Shown piece by piece: positions 17,436 through 26,166 of a DNA stretch of 64,000 nucleotides. This DNA comes from Roseiarcus sp963805295 (GTDB taxonomy: Bacteria; Pseudomonadota; Alphaproteobacteria; Rhizobiales; Beijerinckiaceae), in NCBI GenBank assembly GCA_963805295.1, contig CAWDTW010000034.1, forward strand, positions 186,001 through 250,000, written 5' to 3'. Position 1 is the first letter of the stretch. Each line of letters opens with the position of its first letter. The notes beneath the pieces were generated by a model. It worked only from the letters and a program-made list of their open reading frames with translations. It made no database searches and was not told the DNA's origin. Position numbers and translations under genes: made by a program.

Positions 17436-18220
17436 ATGACCGAACCGTCCTGGCGCGAACTGAACCACGCGATGTGGAACGAAAGGGTTCCCCTTCATCT
17501 CCGGTCGACTCTATGATCTCCCCAAATTCAAGGCGGGCGCGCTCTCCCTGAGATCGCACGAGATCGCGGATCTTGGCGACGTGAGGGGCAAGGAGTCATT
17601 TCGGCAAAGACACGCTGTCGTGGGCACGGCTGGGGGCGCACGTCACCGGCCTCGATTTTTCCGAGCCCGCAGTACAGGCCGACGTCGCGCTTGCGGAAGA
17701 GATCGGCGTTGACGCCCGATTCGTGACTGCCGACGTCTATGACGCCCCCGAGGCTCTCGGAGGGCACACGTTCGACATCGTCTATACCGGGGTCGGCGCG
17801 CTGTGCTGGCTACCGGACATGACGCGCTGGGCAAAGGTGAATTTCAATCTGCTCCAGCCTGGCGGTGAGCTCTATTTGTACGAGGTCCACCCGCTCAAGT
17901 GGATCTTTGGAGAAACCGACAAGCCCGAAATCCTCGACGCCTATTTCACGCCGGCGGAAGGCGTTCGGCTGGGCGGCGTGACCTATGCTGACGCCACTGC
18001 GCCAGCTGCGGAGACTCCGATCGTCCAGTGGAATCATCCTCTGGGCGACGTGGTCACGGCGCTCGCCGCCGCAGGGATGCGCATCCAGTCGCTCCCTGAG
18101 CTCGACGGCGACGTTTTGCATCAATGGCCGATGATGATCAGAGGCGAAGACGGCCTAGGAGTTGCCGAGATTGTAGGCGAGCGCATGAAGCTGAACGCGA
18201 ACGGCGTTGGCGACGAATGA
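17436..18220 (+). pseudogene. Class I SAM-dependent methyltransferase, decayed
   Basis: Three frames must be stitched. ATG 17436 gives MTEPSWRELNHAMWNERVP and stops at 17511. The next frame gives YDLPKFKAGALSLRS and ADLGDVRGK. The third gives SHFGKDTLSWARLGAHVTG, then GLDFSEPA, DVYDAPEALGGHTFDIVYTG and VGALCWLPDMTRW to the stop at 18220. About five or six residues expected between RGK and SHFG, the core of the SAM-binding motif I, are missing. The 3' part alone (17723-18220) is open but lacks the cofactor site. Either a true pseudogene or a combination of deletion and sequence error. Confidence 0.75.
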
Positions 18221-18464
18221 GCGACAGGAAAGTCGGGTCCACTTGCCCGCGCCCTTGCCCTCTTTGATCCATTGTTTCGCATGTATCCCGTTTGTCGTAG
18301 AAGGCGACGACGTTCTCGGCGGGACTCGCCATGTTGGATGATCGACACCGGCGGAGTGCGCAATTCCTGGCCATTGGACCCCCGCCCATCAAGGGGCGGT
18401 GTGACACGGGAAGGCAGTTCTGGCGCAACCGGGAGAACGCATATCTTTCGCATAGGAGGTCTCA
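18221..18464. promoter_or_regulatory. Upstream region of the molybdenum hydroxylase genes
   Basis: 244 bases with no gene. A strong Shine-Dalgarno AGGAGG lies six bases before the GTG start at 18465. No clear promoter boxes or palindromes seen. Confidence 0.4.
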
Positions 18465-18923
18465 GTGCCGACGACGGTGTTGAATGTGAACGGCAAGAGA
18501 GTTTCCGTGACAGTCGACGATCCCGACACGCCGTTGCTCTACGTCCTGAGAAACGAGCTTGGCCTGCATGGACCGCGATTTGGCTGCGGTCTTGGCCAGT
18601 GCGGGGCTTGCACGGTCCACGTGGGCGGATCGGCTGCTCGATCATGCATCATGCCGCTATCCACAGTGACAGGCGACGTCATAACGCTCGAAGGGCTCGG
18701 CACAGAGGCGCATCCGCATCCACTTCAGCAGGCGTTTATCGACGAGCAGGCTGTGCAGTGCGGCTACTGCATCAATGGCATGATCATGCAAGCCGCCGAC
18801 CTGCTGGCGCGGAAGCCGAAACCGAGCAAGCAAGAGGTTAAGGCCGAGCTGGATAGCAATCTATGCCGCTGCGGCACACACCTGCGCATCCTGCATGCAG
18901 TGATGCGCGCGGCCGGCGGGTGA
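18465..18923 (+). CDS. Molybdenum hydroxylase [2Fe-2S] subunit (isoquinoline 1-oxidoreductase alpha-like)
   Basis: 152-residue small subunit of the xanthine dehydrogenase family, carrying two [2Fe-2S] clusters that move electrons from the molybdopterin site. Plant-type cluster ligands are C41, C46, C49 (CGLGQCGAC) and C61. The second, helical cluster uses QCGYC and NLCRCG near residues 98-136. GTG start at 18465 is set by the strong AGGAGG just upstream. The large subunit follows after 12 bp. The natural substrate is unknown; 'isoquinoline' is the family name, and aldehydes or N-heterocycles are possible. Confidence 0.9.
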   Translation: MPTTVLNVNGKRVSVTVDDPDTPLLYVLRNELGLHGPRFGCGLGQCGACTVHVGGSAARSCIMPLSTVTGDVITLEGLGTEAHPHPLQQAFIDEQAVQCGYCINGMIMQAADLLARKPKPSKQEVKAELDSNLCRCGTHLRILHAVMRAAGG

Positions 18924-18935
18924 CGAGGAACCGCC

Positions 18936-21119
18936 ATGAAGACCATGATCAATCGACGCGCGATGCTCCAGGCAAGCGGTGGGCTCGTCGTCACTTTCAC
19001 CCTCCCATGCCTTCGGGCGGGGGCACAGGCGACCGCTCAAACGAAAAGCGTATCCATCGATCGGGTCGATGCCTTCCTTGCTGTAAGCCCGGACGGCAAG
19101 GTTACGGTCTACTCCGGTAAGGTCGATCTCGGAACGGGCGTGCGCACCGCGCTGACTCAAATCGTCGCCGAGGAACTCGATGTGCCGATCGGTCAGATCG
19201 CGGTGATTGAAGGCGACACGGCGCTGACCCCCGATCAAGGGGTAACGTCCGGAAGCCTTTCCATCCAGGACGGCGGGATGCAACTGAGGACGGCAGCGGC
19301 AACCGCGCGACGCGCAATCCTGCAACGGGCTGCAGCGCGCCTGCAGCGCGATGTTTCTGCGCTCTCAATTCGGGATGGCGTCATTACTGATGGGAGCGGA
19401 CAACAGGCGCCAATCGGCAGTGTCGTCGATGGGACGACACTGGCGCTCGAAATCGACAAAGAGGCGCCGACCAAGCCGCCCAAAGACTACACCCTGGTCG
19501 GCAAACCTGTGCAGCGTCTCGACATTCCCGACAAGGTCGTTGGCCGCTTCACTTTTGTCCAGGACTTCAAGCTGCCCGGCATGTTGCACGGCCGCGTTGT
19601 TCGGCCTCCGAGCTTCGGCGGCACGCTGATCTCCTACGACGAATCATCGATCGCTCATATTCCGGGCGTCGTGAAGGTGGTCCGCATAAACAACTTTATC
19701 GGCGTCGTTGCAGAGAGCGAATGGAGCGCGATCACTGCGGCGCAACAATTGGCGGTGACGTGGTCCAAGTGGGAGGGCCTGCCGGACCAGAGCAAGATCT
19801 GGGAGCATGTGCGCAGTACCCCTGTTGTGCGCGACGACGTCACCAGCCGTGTCGGCGCTTCCCAAGCGTCACTCGCCGCCGCGCCGCGCAAGCTCTCTGC
19901 GACGTACGAATTTCCCATCCATACTCATGGCTCGATCGGTCCCTCTTGCGCCGTTGCGAGCTTTGCAGCTGGGCAGCTCACCTGCTGGACCGCCTCGCAG
20001 GCGACACATGATCTGCGCAAGCAGCTCGCCGCGATGCTTGCGGTTCCCGAGCCTGACGTCCGCTGCATTTACGTGGAAGGCGCAGGCTGTTACGGCCGCA
20101 ATGGGCACGAGGATGCCGCCGGCGATGCAGCGCTGCTTGCACGCGCAGTCGGCAAACCGGTGCGCGTGCAATGGATGCGCGCCGACGAGCATGGCTGGGA
20201 CCCCAAGGGTCCACCGACGCTTCTCGATATGAGGGCCGGGTTGGATCGCGACGGCAGCGTGACCGCCTGGGAATCGGAATTGTTCGTGCCGGACGGCACG
20301 GCTAGCTTCGTCGCGCTGGTCGGCGCCGATCTTGCCGGACTCAATAGCCTCGGGAAACTCAGCCCTGGCGGGGTGCTCAATGACCTGGCGATCCCATACC
20401 AATTCCCGAATGTCAACACGACTGCGCATCGACTTGAGTTGACCCCGCTTCGACCAGCATGGATCCGTTCACCCGGGCGGTTGCAGAACACCTTCGCAAA
20501 CGAGTCCTTCATCGATGAGATCGCAGCGGAGGTCGGCGCCGATCCGCTCGACATTCGCCTGAAGTATCTCGACGATGCTCGGGGCAAGGAGGTTCTCGAA
20601 CGCCTGGCTCGCCTGAGCAAATGGCGCGAGCGGCCAAAACCGGATCGAAACGCCGAGATCGTGACAGGCCGCGGGCTCGCCTATGTCAACTACGAGCTGG
20701 TCCGCACCTATGTCGGCGTCGTCGCCGAGGTCGAGGTCAACCGCAAGACCGGGGAGCTCGCGGTCAAGCGCTTCTATGTTGCCCATGACTGCGGGCAGAT
20801 CATCAATCCGGACGGACTGCGCAATCAGATCGAAGGCTGCATCGTGCAAACCGTGAGTCGCACGCTCAAGGAGGAAGTGACCTTCGACCGCTCGATGGTG
20901 ACGAGCCTCGACTGGTCGAGCTATCCGATCCTGACCTTTTCCGAGGTCCCGGACGTCGTGATCGATCTCATCGATCGACCAGAACAGGTTCCGTGGGGCG
21001 GCGGGGAGCCCACCTGCGCCGTCGTGCCTTCGGCGATCGCAGGAGCCGTCTTCGAAGCGACCGGCGTGCGCCTGCGCTCGGCGCCATTTACCCAGGTAAA
21101 GGTGCGAGCGGCGCTCTAG
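18936..21119 (+). CDS. Molybdenum hydroxylase large molybdopterin subunit (IorB-like), Tat-exported
   Basis: 727-residue molybdopterin-binding subunit related to isoquinoline 1-oxidoreductase beta and periplasmic aldehyde oxidases. The N-terminus MKTMINRRAMLQASGGLVV has a twin-arginine-type signal and a cleavage region near residue 30, so the complex is probably exported folded, carrying the small subunit. Later motifs include EGAGCYGRNGHEDAA and, near the C-terminus, PWGGGEPTCAVVPSAIAGA, the region of the catalytic Glu in the family. No FAD subunit and no cytochrome c subunit follow, so the electron acceptor is not encoded here. Confidence 0.9.
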   Translation: MKTMINRRAMLQASGGLVVTFTLPCLRAGAQATAQTKSVSIDRVDAFLAVSPDGKVTVYSGKVDLGTGVRTALTQIVAEELDVPIGQIAVIEGDTALTPDQGVTSGSLSIQDGGMQLRTAAATARRAILQRAAARLQRDVSALSIRDGVITDGSGQQAPIGSVVDGTTLALEIDKEAPTKPPKDYTLVGKPVQRLDIPDKVVGRFTFVQDFKLPGMLHGRVVRPPSFGGTLISYDESSIAHIPGVVKVVRINNFIGVVAESEWSAITAAQQLAVTWSKWEGLPDQSKIWEHVRSTPVVRDDVTSRVGASQASLAAAPRKLSATYEFPIHTHGSIGPSCAVASFAAGQLTCWTASQATHDLRKQLAAMLAVPEPDVRCIYVEGAGCYGRNGHEDAAGDAALLARAVGKPVRVQWMRADEHGWDPKGPPTLLDMRAGLDRDGSVTAWESELFVPDGTASFVALVGADLAGLNSLGKLSPGGVLNDLAIPYQFPNVNTTAHRLELTPLRPAWIRSPGRLQNTFANESFIDEIAAEVGADPLDIRLKYLDDARGKEVLERLARLSKWRERPKPDRNAEIVTGRGLAYVNYELVRTYVGVVAEVEVNRKTGELAVKRFYVAHDCGQIINPDGLRNQIEGCIVQTVSRTLKEEVTFDRSMVTSLDWSSYPILTFSEVPDVVIDLIDRPEQVPWGGGEPTCAVVPSAIAGAVFEATGVRLRSAPFTQVKVRAAL

Positions 21120-21146
21120 CCGGGGGTGCTTTCGGAACGGCAGCTG

Positions 21147-21200
21147 TGCGCAAATAGCGGTCGTTCCCGGACGGCGTGGCGAACGGGTCAAATCGAGCCG
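21147..21200. repeat. Dispersed repeat, copy 2
   Basis: Second copy of the 22-base element of 17201-17222, 28 bases after the hydroxylase stop and upstream of the cyclase gene. It lies in the same orientation as copy 1. Confidence 0.7.
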
Positions 21201-21315
21201 AAGCCGCCTTTCGGCGGATTTCGCGAGGTTGCCTTGGACCGCCCAGGTCGAGCGCGACGGCAGGGGCGGCAATAGCGGGGGCCTCGTGCTAGGCTCCGCG
21301 GCGACGGAGGGACCT

Positions 21316-23103
21316 ATGGCGGAAAAGCGGAAGCTTGCAGCGATCCTGGCCGCTGACGTCGTCGGTTTCAGTCGGCTCATCGGCGCAGACGAGGATCGCA
21401 CTTTGGCGCGGCTCCGGGCTCTGCGCAGCGATCTGATCGACCCCACCATCGCCGTGCACAACGGACGTGTGTTCAAGCGTACCGGCGATGGGGCGCTCGT
21501 CGAGTTTCGCAGCGTCGTCGACGCCGTACGCTGCGCCATTGAGGTGCAGAACGCCATGATCGAGCGCAACGCAGGCGTAGCGCATGATCGCCGCATCGAA
21601 TTCCGCATCGGCATTCATGTCGGCGACGTCGTTGAGGAGAGCGACGGCGACCTGATGGGCGACAGCGTCAACATCGCCGCGCGCCTCGAGGGCATCGCCA
21701 AGCCCGGCGCCATTTGCCTCTCTGAGCAAGCCTATTGGCAAGTCAAGGCCCGTCTCGACGTCGCGGTCAGCGATCTGGGCGCGACCCAACTGAAGAATAT
21801 CGCCGAGCCGGTTCGAGCTTTTTCGCTTGAGGTCGGGCTTCCCGCCGAAGCGAGGCCGGCGGCGCCGGTCGAGCCGCCTGCGGCGGAAAGGCCGGCGGAG
21901 CGGCCGTCCCCGCCGGACAAACCGTCAATCGCCGTCCTGCCCTTTCAGAACATGAGCGGCGACGCCGAGCAGGACTATTTCTGCGATGGCCTCGTCGAGG
22001 ACATCATCACCACTTTGTCGAAGCTCGACGGACTTCGTGTCATCGCGCGCAATTCGAGCTTCGTCTACAAAGGACGTCCGGTCGACGTCCGCGAAGCCGC
22101 GCAACAACTCGGCGTGCGCTATGTCCTCGAGGGCAGCGTTCGCAGAAGCGATGCCCGGATCCGGATCACAGCGCAATTGATCGACGCGGCGGACGGCTCG
22201 CACCTCTGGGCGGAACGTTACGATCGCGCCGTCGACGATATTTTCGCAATCCAGGACGAAATCACGCTGGTCCTCGCGACCGAGATGCAGGTGAAACTGA
22301 CCGAGGGCGAACAGGCGCGGCTGCGCTACACGACGACCAGCAACGTCGAAGCCTGGACCCATTGGGCCAGGGGCATGTCCTATTTCCGTCAACCTCCGAC
22401 CCGGGACACCCGAGCGGCCGCGCAGGCCTCCTGGGAGAAAGCGCTCACGCTCGACCCGAATTCGGCGCCGCTCAACGCTATGCTCGGCTTCATCCATTGC
22501 CTGGACGCCAGATTCGGCTGGAAGGACACGTTCGAAACCGCGATGGGGAAAGCGCGCCGCTATGCCGAAAGGGCGCTGGAGCTCGATCCCGACAACGCAG
22601 ACGCCCGCATTACGGCTGGCATGGTCCTGCTGATGGAGGGGCGGCACGACGAAGCCGTGACCGAAGCGAGACAAGCGGTTCAACTGGCGCCCGGCTCGGC
22701 CGACGTGGCGCAACTCGCCGGATTCATCCTCATTGCGGCGGGATACCCGGAAGACGCCGCTTTGCTGGTCGAGAAGGCGATGGCTCTCAGCCCGAATTAT
22801 CCCTCTCTCTATCTCGGCACGCTTGGAGACGCCTATCGACAGGCCGGGCGAACCGATGACGCGATCGCGGCCTTCGAGGCCTATCACGCGCGAAGTCCCG
22901 GCTTCGGCCTAACTGATGTCGTGATCTGCTACCAGGAGAAGGGCCAACCCGAGGAAGCAAGGCGATCGGCCGCGCGTCTCCTGGCGGCGCGTCCCGAATT
23001 CACGATCGCGGGATGGCGCAAGACGCAAAGGATGCGCCGCGACGCCGCGCGGGTCGAAGCCGATGCGGCAGCCCTCCGCGGCGCCGGACTTCCCATCGGT
23101 TGA
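21316..23103 (+). CDS. Class III adenylate/guanylate cyclase with TolB-like and TPR domains
   Basis: 595 residues from ATG 21316, with GGAGGG eight bases upstream; the open frame continues to 21229 but without family similarity. The cyclase domain (about 5-170) keeps metal-binding Asp at D14 (AADVVGFSR) and D58 (GDGALVEF) and the GDSVNIAARLE motif. A proline-rich linker (about 180-205) leads into a TolB-like domain (SIAVLPFQNMSG), then tetratricopeptide repeats with motifs such as ALELDPDNADA. This architecture is common and multi-copy in rhizobia. It makes cAMP or cGMP in response to unknown signals and stands alone here. Confidence 0.9.
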   Translation: MAEKRKLAAILAADVVGFSRLIGADEDRTLARLRALRSDLIDPTIAVHNGRVFKRTGDGALVEFRSVVDAVRCAIEVQNAMIERNAGVAHDRRIEFRIGIHVGDVVEESDGDLMGDSVNIAARLEGIAKPGAICLSEQAYWQVKARLDVAVSDLGATQLKNIAEPVRAFSLEVGLPAEARPAAPVEPPAAERPAERPSPPDKPSIAVLPFQNMSGDAEQDYFCDGLVEDIITTLSKLDGLRVIARNSSFVYKGRPVDVREAAQQLGVRYVLEGSVRRSDARIRITAQLIDAADGSHLWAERYDRAVDDIFAIQDEITLVLATEMQVKLTEGEQARLRYTTTSNVEAWTHWARGMSYFRQPPTRDTRAAAQASWEKALTLDPNSAPLNAMLGFIHCLDARFGWKDTFETAMGKARRYAERALELDPDNADARITAGMVLLMEGRHDEAVTEARQAVQLAPGSADVAQLAGFILIAAGYPEDAALLVEKAMALSPNYPSLYLGTLGDAYRQAGRTDDAIAAFEAYHARSPGFGLTDVVICYQEKGQPEEARRSAARLLAARPEFTIAGWRKTQRMRRDAARVEADAAALRGAGLPIG

Positions 23104-23345
23104 GAATCCTCCGGTCCCGCAGCCCGCGGTCGCGATCTGCAACGGCAGCTTCACGTCGATTCCGGTCGATCGCCGACATTCCATCGCTCGCGACGAGTGT
23201 CTACGCTACGCCGGCAAATGCGCGCCGCCCTGCCCAAACCGGACACAACGCGGGCGCCGGAAAATACGACATTTCCTTGCCAATGTTCGTGATTTGTGTT
23301 ACCTTTGTTCTCATATCCAGTCACTGAGCAGAAGGAGAACGCCGG
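23104..23345. promoter_or_regulatory. Intergenic upstream of the HTH-repeat gene
   Basis: 242 bases. The last 60 are noticeably AT-richer and probably hold the promoter of the next gene; a GAAGGAGA Shine-Dalgarno lies about nine bases before ATG 23346. Nothing else recognised. Confidence 0.4.
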
Positions 23346-24299
23346 ATGTCCGAATTTACCGAAGCCGTTCCGCCCGCCCCGGTTCGCAAAAGGTCGATCG
23401 AGGCCCGCCGGGCGGCGCGCGTCGCCAAGGCCAGGCGGGAGCGGCGGATCGTCGACCTTCTGAACCGCGGCGTTTCGGTCGCCGAGATCGCGGCGCGGGA
23501 GGAGGTGACGGAGAAGCGCATGCGCGCGCTCGTTTCCGAGATTCTCGCCCGCCGCATGCCCGAGCCGCCCGCCGAGTTCCTGGCGCTGCAGGTGAGCCGT
23601 CTCAACGAGGCGCTTCTGGTGGCCTATAGCGCCATGTCGGGGGCGAACCTCCGGGCGGTCGACCGTGTGGTGAAAATCGTGCGCGAGCTCGACCGCTATC
23701 ATGGGTTTTTCGCAAGCCAGCGGCGCGTCCTCCCCGACGCGCCCCGCCTCGAACATGAGGACCGCCTCGCGCTCGATCCGCCGCCGACCGCTCGCCCGGA
23801 CATGGCGCCGCGAGCGCTTGAAAAGACTCAAACCCCGCCCGGAAATGGCGCGGCCCGTGACGCATGGGACCCGGAGGATGCGGCGCCGATCCGCGGCGAA
23901 GCCTCCGCGTCCGGCCTCGAAACGCCGGCGCAAGAGTTTTTCGCGCTCGACGCGCCGCTAAACGATCGCCCGGAAATGGCGCCGCAAGCGGCTGAAGAGG
24001 CTGAATCCGCGCCCGGAAATGGCGCCGCTTCGGAAGCCTCGGACCCGGAGGATGCGGCGCCGATCCCCGATGAAGCCTTCGCGTCCGGCCTCGAAACGCC
24101 GGCGCAAGAGTCTCTCGCGTTCGACGCGTCGCCGGCGAATCGCCCGGAAACGGCGCCGCAAGAGCTTGAAAAGGCTCAAATCCCGCCCGGAAATGGCACG
24201 GTCGCGGCATGGGCGCTCGGCGGCGCATCCTTCGTCAGCCCGGGCGCCTTCAGACGGCTGAATGTCCGGGCGACGCTCAACGGGATGGCGGCGTGTTGA
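23346..24299 (+). CDS. Predicted HTH DNA-binding protein with a C-terminal 58-residue tandem repeat
   Basis: 317 residues. The basic N-terminus (KRSIEARRAARVAKARRERR) is followed by a helix-turn-helix-like segment, LLNRGVSVAEIAAREEVTEK (about 38-57). A conserved-looking helical region FLALQVSRLNEALLVAYSA precedes RAVDRVVKIVRELDRYHGF. I recall similar N-termini in methanotroph-related alphaproteobacteria but assign no function. From about residue 150 the protein is acidic, Pro/Ala-rich and built of exact-length repeats (174 bp) containing APGNGAA, DPEDAAPI and SGLETPAQE. Monocistronic and convergent with the WYL regulator. The repeat tail looks disordered and may vary in copy number. Confidence 0.75.
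   Translation: MSEFTEAVPPAPVRKRSIEARRAARVAKARRERRIVDLLNRGVSVAEIAAREEVTEKRMRALVSEILARRMPEPPAEFLALQVSRLNEALLVAYSAMSGANLRAVDRVVKIVRELDRYHGFFASQRRVLPDAPRLEHEDRLALDPPPTARPDMAPRALEKTQTPPGNGAARDAWDPEDAAPIRGEASASGLETPAQEFFALDAPLNDRPEMAPQAAEEAESAPGNGAASEASDPEDAAPIPDEAFASGLETPAQESLAFDASPANRPETAPQELEKAQIPPGNGTVAAWALGGASFVSPGAFRRLNVRATLNGMAAC
23793..24200 (+). repeat. 174-bp in-frame tandem repeat (two full and one partial copy)
   Basis: Copies start at 23793, 23967 and 24141, each at CGCCCGGA; the spacing is exactly 174 bp twice. The third copy diverges after about 60 bases. The period is a multiple of three, so the repeats stay in frame. Confidence 0.9.
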
Positions 24300-24331
24300 T
24301 GTTTGCCGACCCGGTTTCCGCACGCCCTCGC

Positions 24332-25018
24332 CTACCCATCGAGCCCCTCCGCCCGCCGCCAGTCTTTCAGCAGCGTCCGCCGGCGCTGGGGCGGGCGCTC
24401 GTCGAGGACGGCGACCGCAGCCATCCGGTCGAGGCGGAAGTGGCGGAACGCCCGCCGCGTCTGGCGCCAGGCGGCGAGCATCATGACCTCGTCGAAGAAG
24501 CCGACCGCGACCGGCCAGACGATGCGGTTCGAAGGCCGCCCCTCCCTGTCGGCATAGGCGAAGGCGAGTTTCCGCTCGCTGGCGAGCGCCTTCCGCACGA
24601 CCGGCAGCGCCGCGCGCTCCGCCTCGCCTGCCTTGCCCGCGCCGGCGAGCAGGGTCGGCCAGTCGAGGGCGGCGGCGCGCTCGGGCGGCAGCACCGCGCC
24701 GATCTTGGCCAGCGCGTCGCGCGCGGCATTGCCGAGCCCCTCGTCGGCGCGGCCCTCGACCCAGCGCGCGCCGAGCGCCAGCGCCTCGACCTCCTCGAGG
24801 CTGAACATCAGCGGCGGCAGCGCAAACCCCGGCTTCAGCACATAGCCGAAGCCGGCCTCGCCCTCGATTCCCGCCCCCTGCGCCTTGAGCGAGGCGATGT
24901 CGCGATAGAGCGTGCGGAGCGAGACGCCGAGCTCCTCCGCCAGCGCCCTGCCTGCGACCGGCGCGCGGCGACGGCGCAAGGCCTGCATGAGTTCGAGGAG
25001 CCGCTCGGCGCGCGACAT
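24332..25018 (-). CDS. HTH/WYL-domain transcriptional regulator (YafY type)
   Basis: 228-residue regulator. The N-terminal HTH_11/DeoR-like winged helix covers about 1-60 (RAERLLELMQALRRRR, SLRTLYRDIASLKAQG). A middle region is followed by the WYL ligand domain, with KLAFAYADREGRPSNRIVWP and FRHFRLDRMAAVAVLDE. Such regulators often sense nucleic-acid or metabolite ligands; targets cannot be read here. ATG 25018 gives the standard family start. It lies 10 bp downstream of the lipoprotein gene on the same strand and may be co-transcribed. Confidence 0.88.
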   Translation of the reverse strand: MSRAERLLELMQALRRRRAPVAGRALAEELGVSLRTLYRDIASLKAQGAGIEGEAGFGYVLKPGFALPPLMFSLEEVEALALGARWVEGRADEGLGNAARDALAKIGAVLPPERAAALDWPTLLAGAGKAGEAERAALPVVRKALASERKLAFAYADREGRPSNRIVWPVAVGFFDEVMMLAAWRQTRRAFRHFRLDRMAAVAVLDERPPQRRRTLLKDWRRAEGLDG

Positions 25019-25028
25019 CGCCGCAAGC

Positions 25029-25436
25029 TCACAGCGATTGGCGCCGCGCCGCGCAGGCCTGAACCGCGAACGCGCATTGCCGGCCGGAGGGGAGCGGTCG
25101 CCCGTCGGGCAGGGCGTAGGTCACCTGGCTCACCCGCGCGTTGGTCATCACGACCTCGACCTCGCATGGCAGGGACGGCTGCAAGGCCGCGAGGTTGAGG
25201 CCCGCGCCCCAGGGCGGCGTACCCGTCGTCGTCACGCCGACCGGATAGGTCCAGATCTCGGTTCCCTCGCCGACCGCGCGCCGCCCTGCCGGCTCGCCCA
25301 GGCAGGCGAGGATGTCCCGCTTGGCAAGCCCGATCATCGCCATTTGCGCGATCTGGTCGACGTCCGGCTTCTCCGCGCAGGCCGCGAGCATGAGCGCCAC
25401 GGGCAAGCCGAGCCAGATTGCAACGTTCTTGACCAT
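25029..25436 (-). CDS. Small lipoprotein, BamE/SmpA-like pattern
   Basis: 135 residues from ATG 25436, preceded by a G-run Shine-Dalgarno (GGGGGGACGG). Lipobox LAAC lies at about residue 20 after hydrophobic WLGLPVALML. The body has AMIGLAKRDILACLGEPAGRR, the helix-then-GxP pattern of small outer-membrane lipoproteins of the SmpA/OmlA superfamily, followed by strands TEIWTYPVG and VEVVMTNARVSQVTY. The open frame extends upstream to 25772 but overlaps the divergent PEBP gene and is not credible. Function unknown; family assignment is tentative. Confidence 0.7.
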   Translation of the reverse strand: MVKNVAIWLGLPVALMLAACAEKPDVDQIAQMAMIGLAKRDILACLGEPAGRRAVGEGTEIWTYPVGVTTTGTPPWGAGLNLAALQPSLPCEVEVVMTNARVSQVTYALPDGRPLPSGRQCAFAVQACAARRQSL

Positions 25437-25590
25437 CCGTCCCCCCCGGAGCCTTCGCCGCATGCGGCGCGGGCGCAGGTTCGCCGAAGCTATCGGCTTT
25501 GACAATGCGGCGGGCGGCTCGCTGGATCTTTGTGTTGACAGGTTAGCGCCGGGGTCGAGAAATTGGCGAGACGCTCGACGGAGCCGACCC

Positions 25591-26166
25591 ATGACGATTC
25601 TGCGCGCGCGGGCTCTCCTCCTGTCGATGGTTCTGGCGCTCGCCGCGCTCGGCGCGCGCGCGTTCGCGGCCGACGTGTTCACCCTCTCCTCCACGACCTT
25701 CAAGGACGGCGCGATGCTGCCGAAGGCGGCCGGCGACATCCCGGCGCGCGGGCCGAACTGCAAGGGCGACAACGTCGCGCCTGAGCTCTCGTGGATGAAC
25801 CCGCCCGAAGGCGCGAAGAGCTACGCCTTCGTCGTGTTCGACCCGGACGCCGGCCACGGCGCAGGCCTCGTCCATTGGGTCGCCTACGGCGTCGCGCCCA
25901 AGGTGACCGAGTTCGCCGAGGGCGAGATCAGCCGGCCGAGCGACAAATATGTCGGCGGCAAGAGCAGCAAGGGACTGGCGTTCTTCGGCGGCCCCTGCCC
26001 GCCGGTCGGCTCGCCCCACCATTACGTCTTTCAGATCGTCGCCACCGATCTCGATCCGAAGGAGCTGCCGCCGGGGCTGACGCTCTCCGAACTGCGGGAG
26101 AAACTGAAAGGCCGTCGGAAGGGCGAATCGAGCCTCGTCGGAACCTACGTCAATCCCTATCCTTAA
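25591..26166 (+). CDS. YbhB/YbcL-type PEBP protein, exported
   Basis: 191 residues from ATG 25591. A Sec signal peptide ends at AFAAD (about residue 28). The phosphatidylethanolamine-binding-protein fold follows, with NVAPELSWMNPPEGAKSYAF, FDPDAGHGAGLVHWVAYG and GPCPPVGSPHHYVFQIVA. These keep the D-x-D...H...GP..P..H anion-pocket residues of the Raf-kinase-inhibitor-like family. Biochemical role in bacteria is unknown. Its TAA stop overlaps the TAA of rsmD on the other strand by two bases, so the two genes meet tail to tail with no spacer. Confidence 0.9.
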   Translation: MTILRARALLLSMVLALAALGARAFAADVFTLSSTTFKDGAMLPKAAGDIPARGPNCKGDNVAPELSWMNPPEGAKSYAFVVFDPDAGHGAGLVHWVAYGVAPKVTEFAEGEISRPSDKYVGGKSSKGLAFFGGPCPPVGSPHHYVFQIVATDLDPKELPPGLTLSELREKLKGRRKGESSLVGTYVNPYP

